Below, in pieces: positions 24,067-32,504 of a stretch of 64,000 nt of DNA (its first letter is position 1; each line of letters starts with the position of its first letter). The translations under genes were made by a program, and so were the position numbers. Source of the stretch: JAJRRS01 sp965230275 (GTDB lineage Bacteria; Planctomycetota; Phycisphaerae; Phycisphaerales; Phycisphaeraceae); contig CBDDKO010000002.1 of NCBI GenBank assembly GCA_965230275.1, positions 3,596,001-3,660,000 on the forward strand, written 5' to 3'. The notes under the pieces were generated by a model. That model made no database searches. It saw only the letters and a list, made by a program, of their open reading frames with translations, and was not told the DNA's origin.

Positions 24067-27000
24067 TTAAGAGAGTGTTTGGTGCTGTTGTCGGCGGATC
24101 AGGCCCAGGCTCGCCAGGCCGGCCAGTAGCAGGGTGCCGGGCTCGGGGATGCTTGCTTGTGAACCCGGGGGTGTGCCGGCGTTCCAGTTGTTCAGGATAA
24201 CGTCAAGGTCAGTCAGGCCGACGAATCCGTCGCCGTTGGAGTCACCGGATTGATAAGCCAGTCCGGGGGCGATGGTTTGGTTCCAGTTGGCAAGCAGTGT
24301 GTCCAGGTCGTCCAGGCCGACGAAGCCGTCGAGATTCAGGTCGCCGGGGCTTGTTTCGAAGATCGTGGTGAGCATGGCTGCGATGTCGTCTTGGTCCACC
24401 ACGCCGCTGGCGTCGATGTCGTTAAACCAGTCTGTACTACCGAGCAGGCCGAACAGTGCGTTGATGTCGTCGGCGTCGGTCTGGCCGTCCTGGTTGATGT
24501 CCCCGCGACGTGCGAGCAAGGCATCGACTTCGTCCAGCACCGCCTGAGATACACCGGCGTCGGTGACCGTCTGCCTCAGCATCGCCAGGTCGTGGTAGTC
24601 GATCAGGCCGTCGGCATTGAAGTCGGCCGCAGGATTGAAGTAGGCGTTCTGTGCGTAGAGGTAGGGCTCGAAGCCGTACAGGGTGCTGGTGATGTCGTCG
24701 GGGCCGATGACGCCGTTGAAGTTGACATCGCCCAGCCCCGCACCTCGGCCGTCGGTGACGGCTTGGCCGACGAACCGCTGGATGCTGCTGTTGCCGGTCG
24801 GTTCGAACGTGACCACGGTGAAGACGTTGTTGCCTTCAGGCGTATTGCCGTTGTACCTCTTGAAGAGCCCTACATCGACCTGCTCGGTTACGCCCTGCCC
24901 CGATTGGGCCATACTCAGGATCTCGGCATCGGTCCTGGTCACGGGCAGATTCAGGAAGACATGCACGCTATCGGCGGTGAGGTCTGTCGATTCGATGATG
25001 ATGTCCCGGTCACCCGAGCCGGAGGCGTTGACGGGGATGACGTCATAGACATCGGAGACAGGCGCCAGGCGGTCGACATAGATTACGCGCTTCAACTCAT
25101 CAAACACCGCCGGGCCGCCATCGTCGCGGTGCCGCATCACACGGGCGGTGATGTAGTGCTCGCCCTCGGCCAGCTGTGTCGTGTCGATGACCTGTTGGTA
25201 GAGGCCGAACCCGTCCACGGCGTGATAGCCGGGACTGTTCACTGTCACAAACTCCTCGAACCCATAATGCACGAAGTCGGGCTGGTCGAAGTCCACACCG
25301 CTGACCGTGCCCGCGGGGTTGATGCCGTTCAGGTCCAGCCCGCCGTCCACCCGGAACAGCGCGTTGTCACCATCGGCGTCGCGATCACGATAGGTGTCAG
25401 CTACCAGATTGCCGTTGTCCAGGCGTGTCCCGGTCAGTGTCACCGGCTCGGTGGCGACGCTGATCGTGAACTGGTCTTCCGTGATGACGTGACGATCGGT
25501 CACGCGCACCGCGCCGTTGGCAAAGGGCGTGGGTACGGAGATGGTGCCCGGCAGGACGGAAACACCACCCGCTTGCATCAGCTCGATGCCGTTTTGTGAT
25601 TGTGGGGTCGGCAGGCCGTAGATCACGTAGCCCTCATCGCCCGAACCGTTACGCGGCACACGGAGGGTGGCCTTGCTTTGGCCGCTGACATCTTCGACAG
25701 CGATCAGCTCAGGCAGATCGGGATTGGTCTGGCCGTTGCCGGTCAGCTCCACGAGGTAGGTCCCTGCCGGGTGGTCGACGTCAACCGTGCGCGTGTCGTA
25801 GCCGCTGTCGCCGCGGTTGTTCACACCGACCAGCGCGCTGCCGGATCGTTCGTAGATGTAGACTTCCTTTTCAACCAGCCTGTCACGGAAGTCGCCCCGG
25901 CCGTGGGTGCTGCGGATATCCAGGAGCGTGGTGATCATGTCGCCGTACACGCCGCCCAGCACGTCGCCGCGGCTGTCGCGGGGGAAGTCGCGGCCAAGGC
26001 CGTGCTGCTTGGCGTTGAAGTAGACGATCGCCTGCCCGGGCAGCATGAGCATGTAGGCGTGTGCGACATTGTCTAGATGGGCCGCGGTGTCGTCGTGGCT
26101 GTTGGCGAACTTGATCCCCGCGGAGCCGTTCATCAGCCCGTCATCGTTTCGGTCGAGGTTGTTGTAGACGACATTACGCCAGTCGTTCTGCAGCCCGTTG
26201 GCGGTGAGGTTGTCTTTAAGCGAGTGGAAGAAGTTAAAGTCCAGCGCGTCGTAGTTGCTGCCGATGACGCCGGGGTTGTTGTTGTCGATGTTCTTATTGA
26301 CGAAGCGGTTGTTGAGGTCGTATAGGTTGCCGTTGCCCGCCTCCATAAAGCTGAAGCTGTGGAACGGCGAGCCGTCTAGATGCGTGCGTGTGCTGGCGCG
26401 GTAGACCGCCTGGTCGAAGAATCCCTGGACCCACTCGGGGAAGTGCCAGGGGATGTCCAGTCTGAAGCCCTCGACACCGACGTCCTGAACCAGCCAACGC
26501 GCATTGCGCATCAAGTAGCCCGTCGCGTTCTCGGGTATGGGATCGCCGGCCGTCGGGTCACCGGCATTGAATGGGTAGATCAGGATATCTTGTTCATTAG
26601 TAGCGGGGTTGTACACGCTGATCGGCGTGAGATCGCGGTCGGGGTAGTAGCGCGCATTGGCTGCGTCCGGCACGTTCGCGGTTCGGCCGAAGTAATCGGT
26701 TGTGCCCGCGGGGATGTTCAGCGGATCGCCGGGCGTGGTGGGGTTACGGATGAGCTGGTGATTGGTGCTGTGGTCGATGTCGATCAGGCCGCCGCCAAAG
26801 CGCGCGTCGTTCCCCCCGGCCGATGGGCTGTGGAAGTCGCCGTAGGTCCCCGGGACACCGTCGGTATCGGGATCGCCGTCGTGGTTCTGAAGGATCATGC
26901 CCGGGTACCCGCCGGCGTCCTGGAAGCCGGGCATGTCATCATATTGAAAGCCGTTATGGTTCCAGATCAGGTCCAGGTGCACGGACCCGCCCATGCGCTC

Positions 27001-27351
27001 GAACTGATCCGCAAAAGCACGCAGCCCTTTTTCGCTGCCGTGCAGCGTCTTGTCGTTCCACTGGCCTAGGTCGAAGCGGTCATATGGGTCGTAGCCGACC
27101 GAGCCGCTACCCGTGCTGGCACGACCGGCAGGGGGCAGCCAGATCGAGCCGTATCCAGCCATGAACATGTCCGCGGCCCGGTGCATGTGGTTTTCGTACG
27201 TCCCCTCGAAGTACTGGAGGATCGGGGTCGGCGAGCTATCCACCGCATGGGCGGCGTGGGCACTAAGACATAGCACACCGGCAACACACCCAGCAAATTT
27301 CAGATCTCGCCTTACAGTATGAGATGACATAAGAACAGCTAGCGTCTTCAT
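24067..27351 (-). CDS. Secreted GH13 alpha-amylase-like enzyme with dockerin-like motifs and PEP-CTERM tail
   Basis: A 1094-residue exported glycoside hydrolase. The start at 27351 (MKTLAVLMSSH) has GGAGGA 12 bases upstream and begins a signal peptide ending near AHAAHA. The GH13 regions are all seen: DLIWNHN (region I), GFRLDIPWH with nucleophile about Asp298 (II), FSFMEAGN with acid/base about Glu336 (III) and FANSHDD with about Asp418 (IV). So alpha-glucan cleavage is likely. After the catalytic part and a beta-rich region come about six EF-hand/dockerin-like motifs, two of them in the standard paired form, and the tail IPEPGTLLLAGL ending in basic residues. The upstream palindrome at 27431-27448 may be its operator. 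Confidence 0.9.
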   Translation of the reverse strand: MKTLAVLMSSHTVRRDLKFAGCVAGVLCLSAHAAHAVDSSPTPILQYFEGTYENHMHRAADMFMAGYGSIWLPPAGRASTGSGSVGYDPYDRFDLGQWNDKTLHGSEKGLRAFADQFERMGGSVHLDLIWNHNGFQYDDMPGFQDAGGYPGMILQNHDGDPDTDGVPGTYGDFHSPSAGGNDARFGGGLIDIDHSTNHQLIRNPTTPGDPLNIPAGTTDYFGRTANVPDAANARYYPDRDLTPISVYNPATNEQDILIYPFNAGDPTAGDPIPENATGYLMRNARWLVQDVGVEGFRLDIPWHFPEWVQGFFDQAVYRASTRTHLDGSPFHSFSFMEAGNGNLYDLNNRFVNKNIDNNNPGVIGSNYDALDFNFFHSLKDNLTANGLQNDWRNVVYNNLDRNDDGLMNGSAGIKFANSHDDTAAHLDNVAHAYMLMLPGQAIVYFNAKQHGLGRDFPRDSRGDVLGGVYGDMITTLLDIRSTHGRGDFRDRLVEKEVYIYERSGSALVGVNNRGDSGYDTRTVDVDHPAGTYLVELTGNGQTNPDLPELIAVEDVSGQSKATLRVPRNGSGDEGYVIYGLPTPQSQNGIELMQAGGVSVLPGTISVPTPFANGAVRVTDRHVITEDQFTISVATEPVTLTGTRLDNGNLVADTYRDRDADGDNALFRVDGGLDLNGINPAGTVSGVDFDQPDFVHYGFEEFVTVNSPGYHAVDGFGLYQQVIDTTQLAEGEHYITARVMRHRDDGGPAVFDELKRVIYVDRLAPVSDVYDVIPVNASGSGDRDIIIESTDLTADSVHVFLNLPVTRTDAEILSMAQSGQGVTEQVDVGLFKRYNGNTPEGNNVFTVVTFEPTGNSSIQRFVGQAVTDGRGAGLGDVNFNGVIGPDDITSTLYGFEPYLYAQNAYFNPAADFNADGLIDYHDLAMLRQTVTDAGVSQAVLDEVDALLARRGDINQDGQTDADDINALFGLLGSTDWFNDIDASGVVDQDDIAAMLTTIFETSPGDLNLDGFVGLDDLDTLLANWNQTIAPGLAYQSGDSNGDGFVGLTDLDVILNNWNAGTPPGSQASIPEPGTLLLAGLASLGLIRRQQHQTLS

Positions 27352-27430
27352 ATAGGGGGTTTTCCTCCGAACCATCAGGCTAGGTCGGCTTATACACGGA
27401 TGCCGATGCCTGCCTGATAAACACCAAGCA

Positions 27431-27448
27431 AGTTTAACCGGTTAAACT
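27431..27448. promoter_or_regulatory. Perfect 18-bp palindrome upstream of the amylase gene (LacI-type operator candidate)
   Basis: AGTTTAACCGGTTAAACT is a perfect inverted repeat with a central CG, the hallmark of LacI-family operators. It lies 80 bp before the amylase ATG. On the minus strand TTGATT, a 16-bp spacer and TAAACT form a possible promoter that the palindrome overlaps, which would fit repression. No LacI gene is in the window. Confidence 0.6.
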
Positions 27449-27563
27449 GATAAATCAATACCCAGAATCACATTTTGTGAGTCTTGGATACAGCTCTATC
27501 CTGCTATGGATTATGCGCTTACAGCTATGAGTAGCTGTTGTGGGCTCGTATCCGCAGTCACCT

Positions 27564-29240
27564 TTAGCCCCGACGCCGACCAAGGCATCCCATGCCCGTC
27601 AGTATGAGGCAGATCATCGAGCCCGGTTCGGGGATGCTTGCTTGCGAACCCGGCGGTGTGCCGGTGTTCCAGTTGCCTAGCACGAGGTCTAGATCATCTA
27701 GGCCCACGAACCCGTCGCCGGTTGGGTCGGCTTGTAGCAACTCGCCGTGTGGGACGGATTGATTCCAATGCGCCAGGAGCAGGTCAAGGTCATTGAGCCC
27801 GACAAATCCGTCGCTGTCCAAGTCGCCCGGCAGGTAGTCTTCGCCGTAGGTTGTGCCGTTGATAGTGAAGGTGCCGTCGGAGCGTGTGATCGCGGCGGAG
27901 TCGCCACCGGGGGAGTAGATGCCGAGTCGCTCACCATTACCACCTTGGTTGCCCGCAGTGTAGATGTTGCCCGCAAGATCGTAAGTAATGGGGACACGCA
28001 TGGAAATTGACCCACCTTCGATTCCATAGGGAGAGCGAAAGCGTTCAACCTCGAACGGAGAGGTACTAATGGGCAGGCCTTGAGCATCTAAACTCAGGAT
28101 GTAGGTACCCATGCTATTGCGAAGGGCTAAGTTTTTCCCGTCGGGTGAATACGCAGCGCTTCTGTAGTTCTGGATTTGTAGGTCGCCCAGTACGGTGGAA
28201 AAGTCCGGGCTCATGATGATTGGTACGGCATTCCGTTGGATGATCAGAAAATTGCCGGTGCGTGGATCGCGTGCGATGTCGGCGTCTACAACATAACTTC
28301 CGTCGGTATCGAATCCGCCATTGGTGTCGCTTAGATAGGGAGACAGACTGGCGTCGATCATCAAGGTGGGTGCCCCGGAGAAGTTGTGAGCCCCGCCGAG
28401 GTCGTAACGCCAGATGTGGCTGCCGGTACCCGGCACGCTCGCTTCCAGGTCTTGATCGATGGTGTACAGCACCAGGTCGCCTTCATATAGCGATCCGGTC
28501 ACGACAGGCGTGTTCATGATCGAGCCGTGGTTCTGCCCGGTGATGGGCGCGGTGCCGCCCGACCCCGCTAAGAGGTTGCCGCCTGTTGTAACGTCCGCGT
28601 CGGTGTAGTACATCCCGCCGTGAACGTCGGAGGCGTCACCAATATACAACGTGTCATCCTTACCGATCGTCAGGCGGAAGGGGGAATGACTGCTGCCTGT
28701 GAAGTCGATCCCCCCTGTCCTCGCGGCATTCGTATCATTGGCATCGGTGATGCCAAAAGCATCGGTGGCGTCGGCGTTGAAGACATAGATGCCGTCGCCC
28801 ATCTGGCGGCCTGTCCATGTCACGGTATCGTCGCGCTGCGACACGTAGAACCGCCCGAAGTATGGGCTGCCCGGGTTCTGGTTGACAGCGATGCCGTTGG
28901 CCCGCTCGAACTTCAGCATCGGATTCCCGACGCTGATCGAACTCTCCGCCCAGCCCGCCGGGGCGCTGTGCGTCACACCGATCATGTAGCTGTTATACCC
29001 GGTCATGTCGAATGTGTGTTCGCCGCTGCTGGCGCTTGTCAACGCGACCGCGTTCCCGCCGTCGCGTGTGATCGTGACTGTGTCGGCCGGCTCGTTGAGT
29101 GTGAAACTCACCGTGTTGCCGTCGCGCTGCACACCCGAGGCATATGGCACCGCCAGGCCGGATTCTGCCACCGATAGGACACAGGCCAACGACACGATGC
29201 CACCGATCAACCCTTGATCGGCGCAAGCTCGAGACTTCAT
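27564..29240 (-). CDS. Secreted beta-propeller-like protein with dockerin-like motifs and PEP-CTERM tail
   Basis: A 558-residue exported protein. The signal peptide covers about 1-30. Residues about 35-95 form a small beta domain (NTVSFTLNEPADTVTITRDGG, resembling a FlgD-like Ig fold). From about 100 to 460 repeated strands such as ANGIAVNQNPGSPYFGRFYVSQ, GKDDTLYIGDASD and YRSAAYSPDGKNLAL look like blades of a propeller. Two EF-hand/dockerin-like motifs (GDLDSDGFVGLNDLDLLL, DPTGDGFVGLDDLDLVL) and the sorting tail IPEPGSM with an RRR end finish it. The role is unknown; ligand or polysaccharide binding is possible. It has its own promoter (29277-29305) and the site GGGGAG before the ATG. Confidence 0.85.
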   Translation of the reverse strand: MKSRACADQGLIGGIVSLACVLSVAESGLAVPYASGVQRDGNTVSFTLNEPADTVTITRDGGNAVALTSASSGEHTFDMTGYNSYMIGVTHSAPAGWAESSISVGNPMLKFERANGIAVNQNPGSPYFGRFYVSQRDDTVTWTGRQMGDGIYVFNADATDAFGITDANDTNAARTGGIDFTGSSHSPFRLTIGKDDTLYIGDASDVHGGMYYTDADVTTGGNLLAGSGGTAPITGQNHGSIMNTPVVTGSLYEGDLVLYTIDQDLEASVPGTGSHIWRYDLGGAHNFSGAPTLMIDASLSPYLSDTNGGFDTDGSYVVDADIARDPRTGNFLIIQRNAVPIIMSPDFSTVLGDLQIQNYRSAAYSPDGKNLALRNSMGTYILSLDAQGLPISTSPFEVERFRSPYGIEGGSISMRVPITYDLAGNIYTAGNQGGNGERLGIYSPGGDSAAITRSDGTFTINGTTYGEDYLPGDLDSDGFVGLNDLDLLLAHWNQSVPHGELLQADPTGDGFVGLDDLDLVLGNWNTGTPPGSQASIPEPGSMICLILTGMGCLGRRRG

Positions 29241-29276
29241 GACAGGCTCCCCGTTAGAACGCTATGAACCTATAAA

Positions 29277-29305
29277 CTTATAGCACCAGAGCGCATGGTT
29301 CACAA
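29277..29305 (-). promoter_or_regulatory. Sigma70-type promoter of the beta-propeller gene
   Basis: On the minus strand there is TTGTGA (29305-29300), a 17-bp spacer and TATAAG (29282-29277), about 37 bp before the ATG at 29240. It suggests that this gene is transcribed separately from the dehydrogenase-like gene upstream. Confidence 0.55.
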
Positions 29306-29362
29306 GAAAAAATTGTCTGTTTACGCCTTGCCGGGTCGATTCGTGATGCTGCGTGAGTCGAT

Positions 29363-31132
29363 TCAAGGCGTGCGGGAGGTCTTGCGTCGACATAGCACGC
29401 CGATAAGCCCCAGCGTGATCATCCCGGTCGGCTCGGGGATGTTGGCGGAGTTGGTGGGGGGTGTGGCGGTGTTGTTCCAATGGTTCAGCACAAAGTCAAG
29501 GTCGTCTAGGCCGACGAAACCGTCGCCGGTAGGATCACCCTTGGACGGGTCGCGTGCGGCGACCTGTTGGTTCCAATGGTTCAGCACCACGTCCAGGTCG
29601 TTCAGGCCGACAATCCCGTCGCCGGGTGACAGGTCGCCCGGGGCGATTTCTTGCGGTAGGAGGCTGAAGATCTCTCCGGTGCGTTTGGAGATGACGTAGA
29701 TCTCGCCGTTGCTGTCTACGCCGAAGCGCAGGTCGGCGCGGGGGGCGGGGCTTCCGGGGGTGCCGATGATATCCAGGAGCGACTGCTCGCTGCCGTCGTG
29801 CATGATGGTCAGCTCGTGGATGTCGGCCTGGTTGCCGGGCGTCTGATTGCCGGGGCCCATGTCGTCAACGTCGGTGTAGAACAATCGGCCGTTGACCAGG
29901 TCGCCGAAGATGTACTTGCCTTGGAGCGTGGAGATCGCCTGTCCGCGGTAGACGAAGCCGCCGACGATGGCGAAGCCCTCGTCATGGTCATACTGGGCTA
30001 CGGGGTAGGTGTAGCCATACAGCGCGTCGTTGCCGGGCAGGGCGTTGAGTGTGTTCTGGTTATTCGGATCGGTAGACCAGGTGCCTTCACGGTCGCGCCA
30101 GCCGTAGTTTGCGCCGGCGCTGCCGAGGTTGATCTCCTCGATGCTGGCCTGGCCGATGTCTGAGATATACATGTTGGCGGTGCCGTTGAGCCCGGTATCC
30201 CAGCTGAAGCGGTGGGGGTTGCGCAGGCCGTAGGCCCAGATCTCGTCGGCGGTTTCGTCGCCGGGCGTCGTGCTTTCATCGATGGCCAGGGTGTGTTGCA
30301 GGTCCGGATCGCCGACGAAGGGGTTGTCCAGCGGGATGCCGTAGTTGCCGTTGGCGCTGTTATTACCGAGCGGATCGATGCGCAGGATGGAGCCGAGGGG
30401 CGAGCCGGCGTTCTGTCCGTTCTGGAACGGATCGGTGGGGACGGGGGGCCAGTTGTTGCCGCCGTCGCCCATCGCGACATAGAGGTTGCCGTAGTCAGCG
30501 TCACCGGGCCCTGCCAGTGGATTGAAGGCCAGTTGCTGCATGTTGTGATCGGTGAACGGCTGACCGATACGCAATAGCTCGCGCCGGGAAGAGGTGTCCA
30601 ACGCGTAGGGGTCGAGCGGATCGACCTGCCACTCGGTGATGACGCTGTGGTGCGTGGTTGAGCCGGGGCTGGGGAAGTCGGGGGCGGGCTTGCCGGAGAT
30701 GTTGTCGCTGTGTGCGGTGTAGAACTTGCCGAATCCGGGCGCACCGTTGTTGGCGTAGTCTGGGTGGAAAGCGATGCCGCCAAGGCCCTGCTGCCCGAAG
30801 TTGCCGATGAGGATATCGATGTCGGGCTGGCCGACGACGCTGGGCGCGGTGCTGAGGTTGAAAAAGAGGCCGACGTTCACGCCGTTCTCGATGATGTATG
30901 CGCCGCCGCGCGAGTCCATCGCGAAGAGTCGGCCCGTACCGTCCGGCGACTCGGTCAGGTAGTTGATGCCGTCACGATACTGCGACGGCGTCGCGTCGGG
31001 CAGGTCGACGAAGTCCACCAGTTCTACAGTCAGGCCGGACTTGGTCACCGGCGGCAGGGGGTTGGCGGCGAAGGCCTGGCTGGTAAGGATCAAGCCGATG
31101 CCAGAAACGATAAAGGTGGCGTCAGTTTTCAT
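29363..31132 (-). CDS. Secreted glucose/sorbosone dehydrogenase-like protein with dockerin-like motifs and PEP-CTERM tail
   Basis: A 589-residue exported protein with signal peptide 1-22 (ending SQAFAANP). The propeller resembles the PQQ-dependent soluble glucose/sorbosone dehydrogenase family: GLGGIAFHPDYANNG, QQLAFNPLAGPGDADYGNLYVAMGDGG, GSILRIDPLG, EIWAYGLRNPHRFSWD, ISDIGQASIEEIN and ANYGWRDREG, then VVGGFVYRG. Members oxidise sugars with PQQ, though many homologues are of unknown activity. Two EF-hand/dockerin-like motifs (GIVGLNDLDVVLNHWN, GFVGLDDLDFVLNHWN) and the tail IPEPTGM...LCRRK complete it. GAGGAGG sits 5 bases before the ATG. It is the first of the four PEP-CTERM genes in reading order. 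Confidence 0.88.
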   Translation of the reverse strand: MKTDATFIVSGIGLILTSQAFAANPLPPVTKSGLTVELVDFVDLPDATPSQYRDGINYLTESPDGTGRLFAMDSRGGAYIIENGVNVGLFFNLSTAPSVVGQPDIDILIGNFGQQGLGGIAFHPDYANNGAPGFGKFYTAHSDNISGKPAPDFPSPGSTTHHSVITEWQVDPLDPYALDTSSRRELLRIGQPFTDHNMQQLAFNPLAGPGDADYGNLYVAMGDGGNNWPPVPTDPFQNGQNAGSPLGSILRIDPLGNNSANGNYGIPLDNPFVGDPDLQHTLAIDESTTPGDETADEIWAYGLRNPHRFSWDTGLNGTANMYISDIGQASIEEINLGSAGANYGWRDREGTWSTDPNNQNTLNALPGNDALYGYTYPVAQYDHDEGFAIVGGFVYRGQAISTLQGKYIFGDLVNGRLFYTDVDDMGPGNQTPGNQADIHELTIMHDGSEQSLLDIIGTPGSPAPRADLRFGVDSNGEIYVISKRTGEIFSLLPQEIAPGDLSPGDGIVGLNDLDVVLNHWNQQVAARDPSKGDPTGDGFVGLDDLDFVLNHWNNTATPPTNSANIPEPTGMITLGLIGVLCRRKTSRTP

Positions 31133-31287
31133 AGCTCCTCCTCAATGATAGGCAATGCGATCCGTTGGGTGTGGCTACGGCGAAAGAGGCACAAACGCTT
31201 CGTAGATTCCGCCCATCGACACAGAATATCACACGCCGGCCAGTACTCAATGGATTAACGGCAACTTCACAAGCTGAAAAACTCTGT

Positions 31288-32439
31288 CTAGCTCAACCCA
31301 CGCACCAGCGCCTCACCTAGGTGCCTGCCGATCCTCCGCAGGCTAGCCAGGGTCTCGCCGGGCAGGTACATCAGCTCGAACGTCATGCAGAACCGTGGGC
31401 TGAGCTGCTTAAATGCGAAGGTCTCCGTCGATGGGTTCTCCCAGCCCGAGTCCCACGTCGCCAAACCGGGCTCGAGCGCGACCATCGCGCGCCAGACCGG
31501 GTCATCCCAGTAGCCCTCTTTTTTGCAGAGGATCCCGACGTGATGCTTCGTGTCGGTCCAGCAGTGCAGGTCGATGAAGATGTCGGCGTGCTGCTGGGTG
31601 TCGTTGAGTAAGGCCTTGCCGACCGTGGCGATGTCGGGCATGTCGTGCCAGAGGTCTTCTCGCCAGAACCGGTTGGCGTCACGATCGACGTGCTGCACGG
31701 TGCTGCGGTTGTACCCGGCGACCCGGCCGTCGGGATTCGCCATCGGGTAGACGAGGATGCGTGCTCGCTTGCGCAGTTCGTCTGCGTGCATCGAATCACT
31801 GACCAGCCAATCGAGCAGCGCTTCAAGCACGTGGTTCGCCAACGTTTCATTCGGGTGCACACCGCTCATCAGGACGATGGTTTGCTTCTTGCGTGTAGAG
31901 TCGGGGTCGGTGATCTGGTAGCCGAATAGCGGGCTGGGGGCGATGGTTCGGCCGAGGTCGTCGATGCCGCCGGGCGATGTGCCGAGGATGCACCTGTCGT
32001 CGGCGCTGGGCGTGGGTGTAACGAACGGGCTTTGTTGGAGCTGTTCGGTGTGTGTGACGATGCGCGAGAAAGGATAGGGATAGCCGTACGCGACGGTAAC
32101 TTTTTCGCTGGTGAACGGCCGAGTGTTGTGGAAGGTGAATCGCTTGTTGTTGGGGTCGTGGACGTTTCGGTCAAAGTACCGCCAGGGTTGCCCGTCTTCC
32201 TGATAGACCATGTGCAGGTTGTCCAGCCGGGCGGGGTCGGTATCGAAGTGGTTGCCGATCTGGAAGGTGGGTTGTTGGCCGGCGACGTTGGAGGCTTGGA
32301 AGTGCAGCCACTTCCAGCAGCCGGTGCTGTGGTTGTCCCGGCCGGCAAGATGGATGTTGTCACCGTCTACGACGCAGTTCGCTGTATCCAGTGAGCCTGA
32401 GTCGAAGTCCGCGTTCAGTGTGATGGGGAGGGAAGGCAT
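31288..32439 (-). CDS. M14-family zinc carboxypeptidase, cytosolic carboxypeptidase-like
   Basis: A 383-residue metallopeptidase-like protein without signal peptide. The N-terminal beta domain (to about 150, including PWRYFDRNVHDPNN and KVTVAYGYPYPFSR) precedes the M14 catalytic fold. Zinc ligands are in SGVHPNETLA (His about 192 and Glu about 195) and in IDLHCW (His about 290). PMANPDGRVAGYNRS supplies the substrate-binding Asn-Pro-Asp-Gly, and the catalytic Glu is likely in MTFELMYL (about 354). The N-terminal domain and the motif order resemble cytosolic carboxypeptidases that trim acidic residues from protein tails. The substrate here is unknown. It is divergent from the metal permease gene. 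Confidence 0.88.
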   Translation of the reverse strand: MPSLPITLNADFDSGSLDTANCVVDGDNIHLAGRDNHSTGCWKWLHFQASNVAGQQPTFQIGNHFDTDPARLDNLHMVYQEDGQPWRYFDRNVHDPNNKRFTFHNTRPFTSEKVTVAYGYPYPFSRIVTHTEQLQQSPFVTPTPSADDRCILGTSPGGIDDLGRTIAPSPLFGYQITDPDSTRKKQTIVLMSGVHPNETLANHVLEALLDWLVSDSMHADELRKRARILVYPMANPDGRVAGYNRSTVQHVDRDANRFWREDLWHDMPDIATVGKALLNDTQQHADIFIDLHCWTDTKHHVGILCKKEGYWDDPVWRAMVALEPGLATWDSGWENPSTETFAFKQLSPRFCMTFELMYLPGETLASLRRIGRHLGEALVRGLS

Positions 32440-32504
32440 GCGGGTATGGTAGCCGGATCGATCCGTCTGTCCTACTCGTGCCGTACTTGATCGGCCGGGC
32501 TACA

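Noticed and set aside
24250..25599. A long plus-strand frame (449 codons) opposite the amylase gene.
   Set aside because: It is the antisense shadow of a GC-rich gene; its product is Val/Asp/Gly-rich with no domain, while the minus strand encodes a full GH13 protein.
27463..27475. TCACA-N3-TGTGA inverted repeat as a CRP site.
   Set aside because: The half-sites are in the opposite order and spacing from the CRP consensus (TGTGA-N6-TCACA).
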